From the NCBI RefSeq assembly GCF_920987055.1, contig NZ_CAKLBX010000001.1, forward strand, positions 1,536,501-1,600,500: 64,000 nucleotides of DNA. The letters run 5' to 3'. The position numbers were made by a program, and so were the translations under genes. Below the pieces are notes generated by a model that saw only the letters and a list, made by a program, of their open reading frames with translations, was not told where the DNA came from and ran no database searches. This DNA comes from Novosphingobium sp. CECT 9465 (lineage in GTDB: Bacteria > Pseudomonadota > Alphaproteobacteria > Sphingomonadales > Sphingomonadaceae). Shown here piece by piece: positions 45,917 through 55,726 of this stretch; the first letter of the stretch is position 1, and the number at the start of each line of letters is the position of its first letter.

Positions 45917-47503
45917 TTACTTCGACGGCGTCAGCGTTGGGTACTTGATGCCAAGCTGGTCGAGATAGGTGGGGTATTTCGCCGGATCGTAATTGTACTT
46001 TTTCAACTCCGGCCGGATGCGCTCCATCAGGTCCTTGTTCAGATGGATGGCGGGCTGGTCTTCCGGGGTCAGGACCGGATCGTATTTCTGGTCCTTGGTC
46101 TGCACGGTCTTGAAATAGGTCTTCGCGTCAGTGACGAGCTTGGGCGTGGTCATCACATCCAGCACGGTCATCGCCACGGCCTTGGCCCCTGCCACCGCGC
46201 CTTTGTGCGCGACCGGGGTCGCCATGGCGATGGCCGAGGTCACGTTGTGCCCGATCATGCTGGGAATGTTCGACGGGAAGCGGATGGTGATGGTTGGCAC
46301 GGTCCACATGATATCCCCGATATCGTCCGATCCGCCACCCATCGAGGGCGTACGTGTGTCTGGCGACGACAGTGCATCGACCTCTGTCTTCAAGGGCGCC
46401 ACCTTGAACTTGAGCGATTCCTGCACCGCCTTGGTGAACGCCTGATCGTCTGCCGACCATTTGGGCATGCCGACCAGCTTGATATTTTCATAGGCGGCTT
46501 CGGCAAGCGGCTTGTTCCCGTAATTGGGCGCGGCATAGCCAAGGACGCGCTTGCTCACCGTGGTGCCGGTGGCCTTGGCCGCCGCATCGGCAATTTCGGT
46601 GCCGGTGTTGTAGAGCTTGCGGATGGAATCGAAGGTCTGTTCGCGGAAATAGTACCACACCGTCGCTTCGCCGGGCACGATGTTGGGCTGCCCGCCGCCG
46701 TTGGTGATGACATAGTGCGAGCGTTGTGTGAGCGGGAGATGTTCACGCCGCATGTTCCACGCAATGTTCATCAGTTCCACGCCATCGAGCGCGCTGCGCC
46801 CTGCCCACGGCGCGCCCGCGGCGTGTGAAGTGATGCCCTTGAAGTTGTATTCGACCGAAACCATGCCGTTGTTGCCGCTATCGCCATAGCTTGTGCCGAA
46901 GCTTGAGGCGACATGCGTGAAGATCGAGACGTCCACGTCCTTGAACATGCCTGCGCGCACGTAATAGGCTTTGGTTGCGAGCAGTTCTTCGGCAATGCCC
47001 GGCCAGAGCATCAGCTTGCCCTTGATACCGTGCTTGATCATCACTTCCTTGGTGGCCAGCGCAGCGGCCACGATCAGCGGCATGCCCGAATTGTGGCCTT
47101 CGCCGTGGCCGGGTGCGCCAGGGATCAGCGGCTTGATTTCGGGAACGCCCGGCACCTGCGAAAGGCCGAGCAGGCCATCGACATCCGAACCCAGCGCGAC
47201 GACCGGGCCATCGCCATTGCCCCATGTGGCGGTCCACGCCGAGGGGATTCCGGCGACGCCCTTGGTGATGGTGAAGCCGTTCTTTTCAAGGATGCCGGTC
47301 AGGTAATCGGCGGTCTGGAATTCCTGGAAGCCCGGCTCCTGAAAACTGAACACAGAATCCACCATTTCCTGGACGAGCTTGGCGTTGCCATCGATCAGCG
47401 TGGCCGCCTCTTTCTTGAGTGCAGGCGAGGCATTGGCGTGGGCCGCGAGCGGCGTTGACGCCAGCAGCAGTGCGGTGATGGCTTTGGCAGAAGTCTTGAA
47501 CAT
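45917..47503 (-). CDS. M20-family amidohydrolase, secreted (AbgB-like)
   Basis: A 528-residue metal-dependent amidohydrolase. A signal peptide (TALLLASTPLAAHA) is followed by a peptidase M20 fold with GHGEGHNSGMPLIVAAAL (metal ligands), IAEELLATKAYYVRAGMF, and a dimerisation domain (FKGITSHAAGAPWAGRSALDGVEL). Relatives include the p-aminobenzoyl-glutamate hydrolase subunit AbgB. The ATG at 47503 places the signal at the N-terminus. It lies 82 nt after the TonB receptor gene on the same strand, so the two may serve uptake of the same amide or dipeptide. Confidence 0.9.
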   Translation of the reverse strand: MFKTSAKAITALLLASTPLAAHANASPALKKEAATLIDGNAKLVQEMVDSVFSFQEPGFQEFQTADYLTGILEKNGFTITKGVAGIPSAWTATWGNGDGPVVALGSDVDGLLGLSQVPGVPEIKPLIPGAPGHGEGHNSGMPLIVAAALATKEVMIKHGIKGKLMLWPGIAEELLATKAYYVRAGMFKDVDVSIFTHVASSFGTSYGDSGNNGMVSVEYNFKGITSHAAGAPWAGRSALDGVELMNIAWNMRREHLPLTQRSHYVITNGGGQPNIVPGEATVWYYFREQTFDSIRKLYNTGTEIADAAAKATGTTVSKRVLGYAAPNYGNKPLAEAAYENIKLVGMPKWSADDQAFTKAVQESLKFKVAPLKTEVDALSSPDTRTPSMGGGSDDIGDIMWTVPTITIRFPSNIPSMIGHNVTSAIAMATPVAHKGAVAGAKAVAMTVLDVMTTPKLVTDAKTYFKTVQTKDQKYDPVLTPEDQPAIHLNKDLMERIRPELKKYNYDPAKYPTYLDQLGIKYPTLTPSK

Positions 47504-47585
47504 CGCGATGGCTCCCAAGGTGGAGGCTGTTATCCAATCCGGGGCGGCAGGGCTTCCTGCACCGCCCCGGTCATTATCAGGCGTA

Positions 47586-50585
47586 CTAGATGCGGAAGCG
47601 GACCCCCATGCGGAAGACGCGGCCGAGCACGTCGTAAAGTGTGCGGTTGGTTTGCGGATAGGCAGGGGTGTTGTTGCCAGTAGGACCATTGGCGACCAGA
47701 ACCGGGTCCTTGTTGGTGATGTTGCGGATCGACAGGAAGACCTGGCTGTTCACGTTGGCGACTTCGAAATTGTAGCTGGCGTTGAGATCGAAGTAGAACG
47801 CGCCGGGGATCGAGTTGAGGTTGACGGTGCGGTTGTCTGCCGTGGAGAGCGGGCAATCATCGCTGCAGACGATGTAGTTGTTGTTGTAAACACCGCCCGA
47901 CACGCCGCGCGCCACGCCCTGAATGCCGAAGCCGGAAGGAAGATCGTAAGCGGCGGTGAAGCGGTAGGTCCATTTTGGCAGGCTGCCGGTGTTCTGTCCG
48001 GCGGCGTCGGTTTGCAGGGTAACGCCGTTGTCGGTGGTCAGTTCGATGGCATGGCTGGCCAGCGCGCGCAGGCTGAGGCTGCCGGGACCGACCTCACCCC
48101 GATAGCTGGCTTCAAGATCGATGCCGCTGGTCTTGAGGCTGACGAAGTTGGTCGGCTTGATCTCGATACTGGTGACGGCAAGGCCTGGCGTAACCACCCC
48201 GCGACCGCCCGTGGTGGAAATGGCCGAGCAGGCCGTCGCGATGCTTTGCAGGTAGCATTGATCAGTAAGGGTTTGTGCTGTCAGCGAATCGATCGAGCCA
48301 TCGAGATCGATCTTGTAGTAATCGATCGACATGGCCAGCCCCGGAATGAAGGTGGGGGTGAAGATCAGGCCTGCGCCGTAAGTCTTGGCGACTTCAGGCC
48401 GCAAGTCGGGATTTCCGACGGTGGATTCGTTGAACTGGTTGGCTGCGATCGAGCCGCCCGGTTGCGGCACGTTGACGGTGTTGGTGCGGCCGGTGCCGGG
48501 GGCGAACAATTCCGACAGGTTGGGCGCGCGAATGTCACGCGAGATCGTGCCCCGGAACTTCACGTCGTCGATGACCTGCCAGGTGAGACCCGCCTTCCAG
48601 GTGGTGACAGTGCCCGACGTCGAATAGTCCGTGACGCGGACCGCGCCGTTGAAATCCATACCCGACATCAGCGGAATAATAGTTTCGACGTAGCCTTCCT
48701 TGACGTTGTACGAGCCGACGGTGGGCAGGTAGTTGCCGTAGATCCATGTGCCTGTGGTGACGCCGTTGGCCACGCGCGGGCGGAACAGGTCATCGACCGA
48801 TCCGGTCACCGATTCCTTGCGATACTCAGCGCCGAACGCCAATGAGACCGGCCCTGCCCATAGATCGATCAGGTTGTTCGTGGAGAAGTTTACCGCAGCG
48901 ACTTCCTGCTTCAGCTCCTGTTTCCGCAAGGGCTGGAGGCCATCGTAGAGAACGTACTTGATGGCTTCGGCCGAAGCGCCATTGGTGCCGATGCGGTTGA
49001 GCGGGACGCAGCCGCGATCATCGTTGGTCGTGTTGGCGTCCACGTTGATGCGGCAGACGATGGTGCCGGGAGCATAGCCGCCGACATTCCCGGCCAGCGC
49101 CACGACGGAATCGGTTGCCGCAGCCATCCGCGCAATGTTCCAGGCGTTGGTCAGCAGTTCGCTCGTCTTGGTCTTGCCGAGCTGGTAATAGCCGTCCCAC
49201 TGCCATTCGATGCCGCCGGTGCCGAACGCGCCCTTGCCGCCCAGCACATAGCGATAGACTTCGCGGGTATTGTTGCTGCCCTGTGGCGGCAGGAAGATGT
49301 TGCTGGTGCCGATCTGGACCGAAGTGAGATTGGCGTTGACCATCGCCGTGCGCACCGAGTCCGGCAGAAACGCGTTATCGCGCTGTATGGTGACGCCGGT
49401 GGAGGGCGTCTGCTGGTAAAAGCTCTGGCCGTTGTAGCGACTGTAGGAAAACTGGCCGAACACTTCGATGGCAGGCGAGAATTCATAGCTGAGGCGACCG
49501 AACGCCGATGTGCGCTTTTCCGATGGCAGCAGCGTGGCGCTGCCACGATGGCCTTCGGTGGTGATGTCGGTATCGCCGCCGACCATCCATTGGCCGCTGG
49601 TGGTGCCGAACGCCAGCTTGTTGACCGTCGCCTTGCCGGTGGCGGGATCGATCGAGCCGAAATAGGTGCCTTTAAGTGCGCCGGTGCTGATCAAGCCGCC
49701 GGGTGTGAACTGGCCCGTGCCGATGCCCGATGCGATCAGGTATTCGTTGACGCAGAGTGTGGACGCCGACGTATCCCTGCAAGCGGCTGAAGAATAGGCC
49801 GGGTTGTTGGCGAGGAAGAAGCCGCTGTCGTTCCAGTCACGATCGATCGACTGTATACCTTCCTGGCTGAAATGTTCGACCGAGGCGAGGATGTGTCCGC
49901 GCCCGTCCATGAACGATGCGCCGCCGGTGCCGGAAATCTTGTGGTTGGGACCATCGCCATACGTGGTGACGCCATATTCATATTCGGTCTTGAAACCGGT
50001 AAATTCCTTGTCGAGAATGAAGTTGACGACACCAGACACAGCATCGGACCCGTAAGCCGACGATGCACCGCCGGTGACAACTTCCACGCGCTGGATCAGC
50101 GCCTGCGGGAAGGTGTTGACGTCAACCGATCCGGTGGTGGTCGAGGCGACCGAGCGCTGGCCATCGAACAGCACAAGCGTACGGTTGGCACCCAGCGCGC
50201 GCAAGTTGACGCTGTTGATGCCTGCTGCGCCGTTGGACAATGAACCGTTCGTGCTGGCAGCCGTGGTCGATCCGCGCACGGCGGGAAGCGTGTTGACGAA
50301 GTCCGACACGTTCGCCGGGGCTTCCGACTTCAGTTCCTTGGTGCTGATCACGCTGACCGGGGTTGGAGCATCGTACCCATCACGCACAATGCGCGAGCCG
50401 GTGACGGTGATCTGGGCGGCGGCGTCGCTATCGGCGGGCTGCTCCTCAAGTGCGGGGGCAGGTTCCGGCGCGGCCTGGGCCAACGCTGTCGATGCAAGTG
50501 ACGTGCAAGACAAGGATGCGGTGCAAAGAAGAATCTTTCGTATATCGAAGATCCGATTCGCTTTATTGACTTGAATAGGCCCCAT
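47586..50585 (-). CDS. TonB-dependent outer-membrane receptor
   Basis: A 999-residue receptor. The signal peptide ends near ALAQA; the plug domain begins ITVTGSRIVRDGYDAPTPVSVISTKEL, with a short run like a TonB box ahead. The plug includes NLRALGANRTLVLFDGQRS, and the barrel ends GRVFRMGVRFRI with the terminal aromatic/hydrophobic pattern. ATG 50585 has GGGGG upstream. It is probably cotranscribed with the M20 amidohydrolase; substrate likely a peptide or aromatic amide, by context. Confidence 0.95.
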   Translation of the reverse strand: MGPIQVNKANRIFDIRKILLCTASLSCTSLASTALAQAAPEPAPALEEQPADSDAAAQITVTGSRIVRDGYDAPTPVSVISTKELKSEAPANVSDFVNTLPAVRGSTTAASTNGSLSNGAAGINSVNLRALGANRTLVLFDGQRSVASTTTGSVDVNTFPQALIQRVEVVTGGASSAYGSDAVSGVVNFILDKEFTGFKTEYEYGVTTYGDGPNHKISGTGGASFMDGRGHILASVEHFSQEGIQSIDRDWNDSGFFLANNPAYSSAACRDTSASTLCVNEYLIASGIGTGQFTPGGLISTGALKGTYFGSIDPATGKATVNKLAFGTTSGQWMVGGDTDITTEGHRGSATLLPSEKRTSAFGRLSYEFSPAIEVFGQFSYSRYNGQSFYQQTPSTGVTIQRDNAFLPDSVRTAMVNANLTSVQIGTSNIFLPPQGSNNTREVYRYVLGGKGAFGTGGIEWQWDGYYQLGKTKTSELLTNAWNIARMAAATDSVVALAGNVGGYAPGTIVCRINVDANTTNDDRGCVPLNRIGTNGASAEAIKYVLYDGLQPLRKQELKQEVAAVNFSTNNLIDLWAGPVSLAFGAEYRKESVTGSVDDLFRPRVANGVTTGTWIYGNYLPTVGSYNVKEGYVETIIPLMSGMDFNGAVRVTDYSTSGTVTTWKAGLTWQVIDDVKFRGTISRDIRAPNLSELFAPGTGRTNTVNVPQPGGSIAANQFNESTVGNPDLRPEVAKTYGAGLIFTPTFIPGLAMSIDYYKIDLDGSIDSLTAQTLTDQCYLQSIATACSAISTTGGRGVVTPGLAVTSIEIKPTNFVSLKTSGIDLEASYRGEVGPGSLSLRALASHAIELTTDNGVTLQTDAAGQNTGSLPKWTYRFTAAYDLPSGFGIQGVARGVSGGVYNNNYIVCSDDCPLSTADNRTVNLNSIPGAFYFDLNASYNFEVANVNSQVFLSIRNITNKDPVLVANGPTGNNTPAYPQTNRTLYDVLGRVFRMGVRFRI

Positions 50586-50803
50586 GAAATGCCCCCATGT
50601 TATGGATTAGCCGGACCTTTAGTCATCCCCTTATTTGAAAGCACAAAGTATTCTTGCTGATACTTGTTGAACTTGCTTGACAAATGTGATCCTATGACAG
50701 CCAGTCGGCGAAGGCAAAACCCTTTTCGGGCGGCATCGGATTTGATGTTGACTCACGAGAATGGCCTCTTCGGCGAAGCGGGTTCGACATAAGGAAGCAG
50801 CAC

Positions 50804-53299
50804 ATGGCGGTATCAGATTTCGGCGCGCGCGTTGCCGTTCGACGGGCGTGGGCGGCCAGTTCGATCGCCCTGGCGCTGATCCTTTCCGCAACCCCGGCGC
50901 AGGCCGCCCCCGCGCGTTCGACATCTGCGGGAGCGGCCGCTACGGTAAAGATGGACGGTTTCGTCCCGCTGGTATGGGATGCCTCGCGCGGACGGCTTTT
51001 ATTCGAAGTGCCAGCGTTCGATAGCGACATTCTTTACTATGTTTCGGCGGCGAGCGGCGGGGGATCGGTGGAACTGCCGCTCGATCGCGGGATCATGGAC
51101 AGCATGGTGATCCGTTTCCAGCGGGTTGGCCAGCGGGTGCTCGTGGTGGAAGTGAACACGGGTTACCGCTCCACGACAGGCACCGGCGCCACGGCTGAGG
51201 GTGTCGCGGATTCCTTCCCCACATCGGTCATCGCAAGCCTGCCGGTGGAATCCGAGGCTGGGGGCAAGGTCCTGGTCGATGGCACAGGCTTGTTCATGCG
51301 CGATGCCGCCGGGATCGAGGCGACGCTCAAGCGCGCAAACCAGGGCACGTTCAAGTTCGATGCTGCACGCAGCGCGTTCCATCTGCCGCGCACCAAGGCA
51401 TTCCCGGAAAATTCCGAGGTGGAGACGATTGCCACCTTTGCAACCGATGGACCCGGCCCCTTGGTCCGCAACGTCACCCCTGATCCGCGCACGATGACGC
51501 TGCGCATCCATCACAGTTTCCTCAAGGCGCCGCAGGGCTATGTTCCCCGACTGGGCGATGTGCGGATCGGGGTGAGCGAGATGCGCTTCCGCGATTATGC
51601 GAAGGATTTCAGCGAGCCGACCGATGCCGCATGGATCACGCGCTGGCGGCTGGAGAAGAAGGACCCGGCCGCCGCGATGAGCGAGCCGGTCAAGCCGATC
51701 ACGTTCTATTTCGATCCGGCAATCCCCGATCCGATCCGCACAGCGATGAAGCAGGGTACGCTATGGTGGAACAAGGCGTTCGAAGCGGCGGGATTCGTCA
51801 ATGCCGTGCGCGCCGAAGATGCGCCTGCGGATATGGACCCGATGGACATCCGTTACGCCTACGTCCTGTGGATCAACCGTGACGAGCGCGGCTTTTCCAG
51901 CGGCGGGACATATCGCGATCCCCGCACCGGTGAGATCATCGGATCGAAGACGCGGATGGACACGCACCGCATCCGCACCATCGGCAATTACTGGGACGCC
52001 TACAGCGGCGGCTTGCCTGCGGATGGCAGCGGCGTGACCGTGGTCGATCCTGCCTTGCTGACGCCGGGCGCGTTTGCGGGAATGCCCGCCGGGCAGCGCG
52101 ACATGGTGCTGCTGCGTCAGGCGTTGCTGACGGCGCACGAACTGGGCCATGCCATCGGTTTCCAGCACAACTTCTCGTCCAGTCTGGATGATCGGCAATC
52201 GGTGATGGAATATCCGACCCCCCGCGTGAAGGTGACCAACGGGCGCATCGACCTGTCGGAATCCTTCCAGAAGCAGATCGGCGCCTATGATGCCGCGATG
52301 GCGCGCTATGCCTATTCGGTGTTCGCGCCCGCGCAGGAAAAGGCCGGGCTGGAAGCGGTGATTGCCGACATGCGCGCCACGGGGCTGCATTACGTGCCCG
52401 AAACCGATCCGCGCTGGACCTGGTATGATGACCGGGCGACACCGGTTGAGTATCTGAAGGAGACGTATGCAGCACGCGCAATCCTGCTACAAACGTACGG
52501 GCAGGGCGCGTTGACACCGGGTGAGGCGGTAGGTTCGTTGCGCGATGCGCGGTTGTGGATGACGTATCTGCATCACCGCTATGCCATTGAAAGCGGGCTG
52601 AAATACGTCGGCGGGATGTACCAGAATTATGTGGTCAAGGGCGATAGCGTCCCCCCGACCGAATTTATCCCGGCAACATTGCAGCGCGAGGTGCTGGGAC
52701 TGTTGCTGGATGCGGTGCAGCCTTCGGCACTGGCAATGCCCGAACCTTTGCTGGCACAACTGGTGCCATCGCCGGGCAACAATCTGGAGGATATGTCTGA
52801 CGACGCCGTGTTCGATCAGTTGAAGGCGGCGCGTATCGCCGCCGCACTGGTGCTGGAACCGCTGATGGATGGTGCCCGCGCCAGCCGCATGGTGGCACTG
52901 GCCGCGCGCAAGGCCGATACACTGACGTTACCGCAAATGATCGACACCGTGGTCGCGCGGACATGGGAAGCACCGCGCGATGCCGATCCGGGCGCGCGGG
53001 CGCTGCGCCGCGTGGTGCAGGGCGTGACGCTGGATACGCTCAAGATGCTGGGCGCGGACGCCAGGACAGCGGCCGAAGCGCGAGCTTATGTGCTGGAGCG
53101 GCTGGCGCAATTGGCGGCGGGGTTGAAATCGCGCAGCGATGCCGACGCGCTGACGCAGGCGTTCCTGCGCCAAAGCGCCCGCGATATCGCGACGTATCTG
53201 GACGATCCCGAAGCCCATGCCCCCAAAGCCATCGCGCCAGAATGGGGCAAAGGCCCGCGTTCACGCTTCCCGATGCCACCCGGACCGCCACTGGGGTAA
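50804..53299 (+). CDS. Secreted zinc-dependent metalloprotease (DUF5117/DUF4953)
   Basis: An 831-residue exported metalloprotease. The signal peptide ends near TPAQA; the DUF5117 part has GFVPLVWDASRGRLLFEVPAFDSDILYYVSAASGGGS, and the catalytic site is TAHELGHAIGFQHNF with His445, Glu446, His449 and His455 in the gluzincin/metzincin-like HExGHxxGxxH form. The C-terminal helical domain (RDARLWMTYLHHRYAIESGLKYVGGMYQNYV) is typical of the family. Start ATG 50804. It is divergent from the TonB receptor gene. Substrate unknown. Confidence 0.93.
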   Translation: MAVSDFGARVAVRRAWAASSIALALILSATPAQAAPARSTSAGAAATVKMDGFVPLVWDASRGRLLFEVPAFDSDILYYVSAASGGGSVELPLDRGIMDSMVIRFQRVGQRVLVVEVNTGYRSTTGTGATAEGVADSFPTSVIASLPVESEAGGKVLVDGTGLFMRDAAGIEATLKRANQGTFKFDAARSAFHLPRTKAFPENSEVETIATFATDGPGPLVRNVTPDPRTMTLRIHHSFLKAPQGYVPRLGDVRIGVSEMRFRDYAKDFSEPTDAAWITRWRLEKKDPAAAMSEPVKPITFYFDPAIPDPIRTAMKQGTLWWNKAFEAAGFVNAVRAEDAPADMDPMDIRYAYVLWINRDERGFSSGGTYRDPRTGEIIGSKTRMDTHRIRTIGNYWDAYSGGLPADGSGVTVVDPALLTPGAFAGMPAGQRDMVLLRQALLTAHELGHAIGFQHNFSSSLDDRQSVMEYPTPRVKVTNGRIDLSESFQKQIGAYDAAMARYAYSVFAPAQEKAGLEAVIADMRATGLHYVPETDPRWTWYDDRATPVEYLKETYAARAILLQTYGQGALTPGEAVGSLRDARLWMTYLHHRYAIESGLKYVGGMYQNYVVKGDSVPPTEFIPATLQREVLGLLLDAVQPSALAMPEPLLAQLVPSPGNNLEDMSDDAVFDQLKAARIAAALVLEPLMDGARASRMVALAARKADTLTLPQMIDTVVARTWEAPRDADPGARALRRVVQGVTLDTLKMLGADARTAAEARAYVLERLAQLAAGLKSRSDADALTQAFLRQSARDIATYLDDPEAHAPKAIAPEWGKGPRSRFPMPPGPPLG

Positions 53300-53437
53300 G
53301 GGCGCGTTGGCTTTGATCACGAATGACGAGGTTGCGGACGGCAGGCGTTGCCGCCGTGGATCGGGGATTGCTGTAAGCACCAGCGCTCAACGTCCGAAAT
53401 TTCGAACGATGCCGACTGTCTTGCGATTTTCGAAAAT

Positions 53438-53514
53438 TGGTCGGGACGAGAGGATTCGAACCTCCGACCCCCACACCCCCAGTGTGATGCGCTACCAGGC
53501 TGCGCTACGTCCCG
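53438..53514 (-). tRNA. tRNA-Pro (anticodon GGG)
   Basis: The reverse strand gives a complete cloverleaf: acceptor CGGGACG, D-arm GCGCAGCCTGGTAGCGC, anticodon stem TCACA with loop CTGGGGG, then TGTGG, and T-arm GGAGGTTCGAATCCTC. The acceptor closes with CGTCCCG, discriminator A, and an encoded CCA. The loop C-T-GGG-G-G gives anticodon GGG for CCC/CCT proline codons. It lies in the gap between the metalloprotease and yajC. Confidence 0.96.
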
Positions 53515-53747
53515 ACCGTGGAGCGGGCCTATAGGCACCGGCTCGGCGGTTGGCAAGCGCGGGATTTCGCAAAAGGTTCCGGTTGTGGCCAAAGCGCGCC
53601 GAGGGGAAAGCGCGCCGGGGCGTTCGATTGCTTTGCCGTTTCCAAGCTGCTAACCGCCCCGTCAAGACTTGCCGCTCGGCGTTTGCGCAGAAAAATGCGC
53701 GGGCGCCGCTGTTGCAATACCGGACACGCGATCCCAGAAACGGACAC

Positions 53748-54077
53748 ATGATGCTGACGATACTTGCCGTTGCCGCCGGAAATGCCGGTGAACCGCCCGC
53801 ATGGATGAGCTTCCTGCCGCTTGTGGCGATGGGCTTCATCTTCTGGTTCCTGATCCTGCGCCCGCAAATGCGCCAGCAGAAGGAGCACAAGGCCAAGATC
53901 GCCGCGCTCAAGAAGAACGACATGGTCGTGACGGCTGGCGGGCTTATCGGCAAGGTCATCAAGATCGACGATCATTATGTCGAACTGGAGCTGGGGCCGA
54001 ACGTGAAGGTCAAGGCCGTGCGCTCGACATTGGGTGACATCATTCCGCCCGCTGGCGCTGCACCCGCTAACGACTGA
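53748..54077 (+). CDS. yajC: Preprotein translocase subunit YajC
   Basis: Accessory inner-membrane part of the SecDF-YajC complex. A single membrane helix (FLPLVAMGFIFWFLILRPQ) is followed by RQQKEHKAKIAALKKNDMVVTAGGLIGKVIKI, the family signature. 109 residues from ATG 53748; an ATG one codon on is equal in merit. It heads yajC-secD-secF with 25 nt to secD. Confidence 0.96.
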   Translation: MMLTILAVAAGNAGEPPAWMSFLPLVAMGFIFWFLILRPQMRQQKEHKAKIAALKKNDMVVTAGGLIGKVIKIDDHYVELELGPNVKVKAVRSTLGDIIPPAGAAPAND

Positions 54078-54102
54078 TCTTCTTTCCGAAAGCTGACCGC
54101 CC

Positions 54103-55710
54103 ATGCTCGAATTTCCGCGCTGGAAGGTGATCTGGCTCTGGCTGATAACGCTTGTTTGCGTGATCGCCGCGATCCCCTCGCTCACTTCCACCATGGGCCT
54201 GTCCTGGCCATCCGCTCTTCCCGAACCGAAGGTCAACCTTGGCCTCGATCTGGCAGGTGGCAGCCACATCCTGCTCGAAGCCGATCCCACGCAAGTGCGC
54301 CAGCAGCGCATCGAAGGCATGGAAGAATCGGTGCGAACCAAGCTGAAGCAGGACGGCAAGAACATCCGCATCAGCGACATTTCGAACCGTGACGGCGCGC
54401 TGACCTTCGTCGTCGCCGATCCGAGCCAGGTCGATGCCGTGCGTGAGGCGATCCTGCCGCTGACCAACGGTGCGGGGCTGACCGGGCAGCGCGATTGGGA
54501 CATCAATGTCAGCGACGGCAATCGCTTTATCCTGAAGCCCACCGACGCGGGCATCGATCAGGCGGTGACGCAGGCGATGGACACGGCGGTCGAAGTGGTG
54601 CGCAAACGCATCGACGCACTGGGCACCAAGGAGCCGACGATCATTCGGTCCGGCCCGACGCGCATCGTTGTGCAGGTTCCCGGCTTGCAAGACCCTCAGG
54701 CGCTGAAGAACCTGCTGGGGCAGACGGCGAAGCTGGAGTTCAAGCTGGTCGATACCGCAGCGCTGCCGTCTGACGTGGCGCAGGGGATTGCACCTGCCGG
54801 TAGCGAGATCGTGCCCTTCGTCAGCGCCGAAGAAGGCGGCGGAGCGCCTGCCATCGCGGTCAAGCGGTTGGGCGGCATTCGCGGCGATCAGTTGACCAAT
54901 GCCCAGCAGACCAACAACCAGCAGACCAACGAACCGGTCGTCAACATCACGTTCAACACGGAAGGCGGGGCGAAGTTCGCCAAGCTGACCACGCAGAACA
55001 CCGGCAAACAGTTCGCCATCATCCTCGATGGCAAGGTATTGTCCGCGCCGACGATCAATGAGCCGATCCTTGGCGGCAGCGCTATCATTTCAGGACGGTT
55101 CACCGCAGAGAGCGCCAATGCATTGGCGATTTCACTGCGGTCGGGCGCGCTGCCGGTCGACCTGAAGGTTGTGGAAGAACGCACCGTCGGGCCTGATCTT
55201 GGTGCGGATTCGATCCGTCGCGGCATGATCGCGATGGGCGTTGGCACTCTGGCGCTGATGGTGTTCATCTTCATCACCTATGGCCGGTTCGGCATGTACG
55301 CCAATGTGGCGCTGGTGGTGAACGTGCTGATGATCCTGGGGATCATGGCGGTGATCAACACCACGCTGACGCTGCCGGGCATCGCGGGCTTCGTGCTGAC
55401 GATCGGTGCGGCGGTTGATGCCAACGTGCTGATCAACGAGCGCATTCGCGAAGAACGTCATCGCGGGCGCAAGGTCGTGGCGGCGGTCGAGATGGGATAC
55501 AAGGAAGCCAGCCGCGCGATCTTCGATGCCAATATCACCAACGTCATCGCGGCGGTACTGATGTTCGCGTTCGGATCGGGTCCGGTGAAGGGCTTTGCCA
55601 TCGTTCTGATGATCGGCATCGTAACCTCGGTGTTTACCGCCGTGACGCTGACCCGCATGTGGGTGATGCAGTGGCTGCGCCGCGCGCGCCCTGCCGACCT
55701 GAACCTGTAA
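54103..55710 (+). CDS. secD: Protein translocase subunit SecD
   Basis: Uses the proton motive force to pull secreted proteins after SecYEG. 535 residues: TM1 (VIWLWLITLVCVIAAIPS), periplasmic P1 with LGLDLAGGSHILLEAD, and a C-terminal RND-type membrane bundle with GMIAMGVGTLALMVFIF and GAAVDANVLINERIREE. Start ATG 54103. Between yajC and secF in a clear operon. Confidence 0.97.
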   Translation: MLEFPRWKVIWLWLITLVCVIAAIPSLTSTMGLSWPSALPEPKVNLGLDLAGGSHILLEADPTQVRQQRIEGMEESVRTKLKQDGKNIRISDISNRDGALTFVVADPSQVDAVREAILPLTNGAGLTGQRDWDINVSDGNRFILKPTDAGIDQAVTQAMDTAVEVVRKRIDALGTKEPTIIRSGPTRIVVQVPGLQDPQALKNLLGQTAKLEFKLVDTAALPSDVAQGIAPAGSEIVPFVSAEEGGGAPAIAVKRLGGIRGDQLTNAQQTNNQQTNEPVVNITFNTEGGAKFAKLTTQNTGKQFAIILDGKVLSAPTINEPILGGSAIISGRFTAESANALAISLRSGALPVDLKVVEERTVGPDLGADSIRRGMIAMGVGTLALMVFIFITYGRFGMYANVALVVNVLMILGIMAVINTTLTLPGIAGFVLTIGAAVDANVLINERIREERHRGRKVVAAVEMGYKEASRAIFDANITNVIAAVLMFAFGSGPVKGFAIVLMIGIVTSVFTAVTLTRMWVMQWLRRARPADLNL

Positions 55711-55726
55711 GGGGAGACAAGGACTC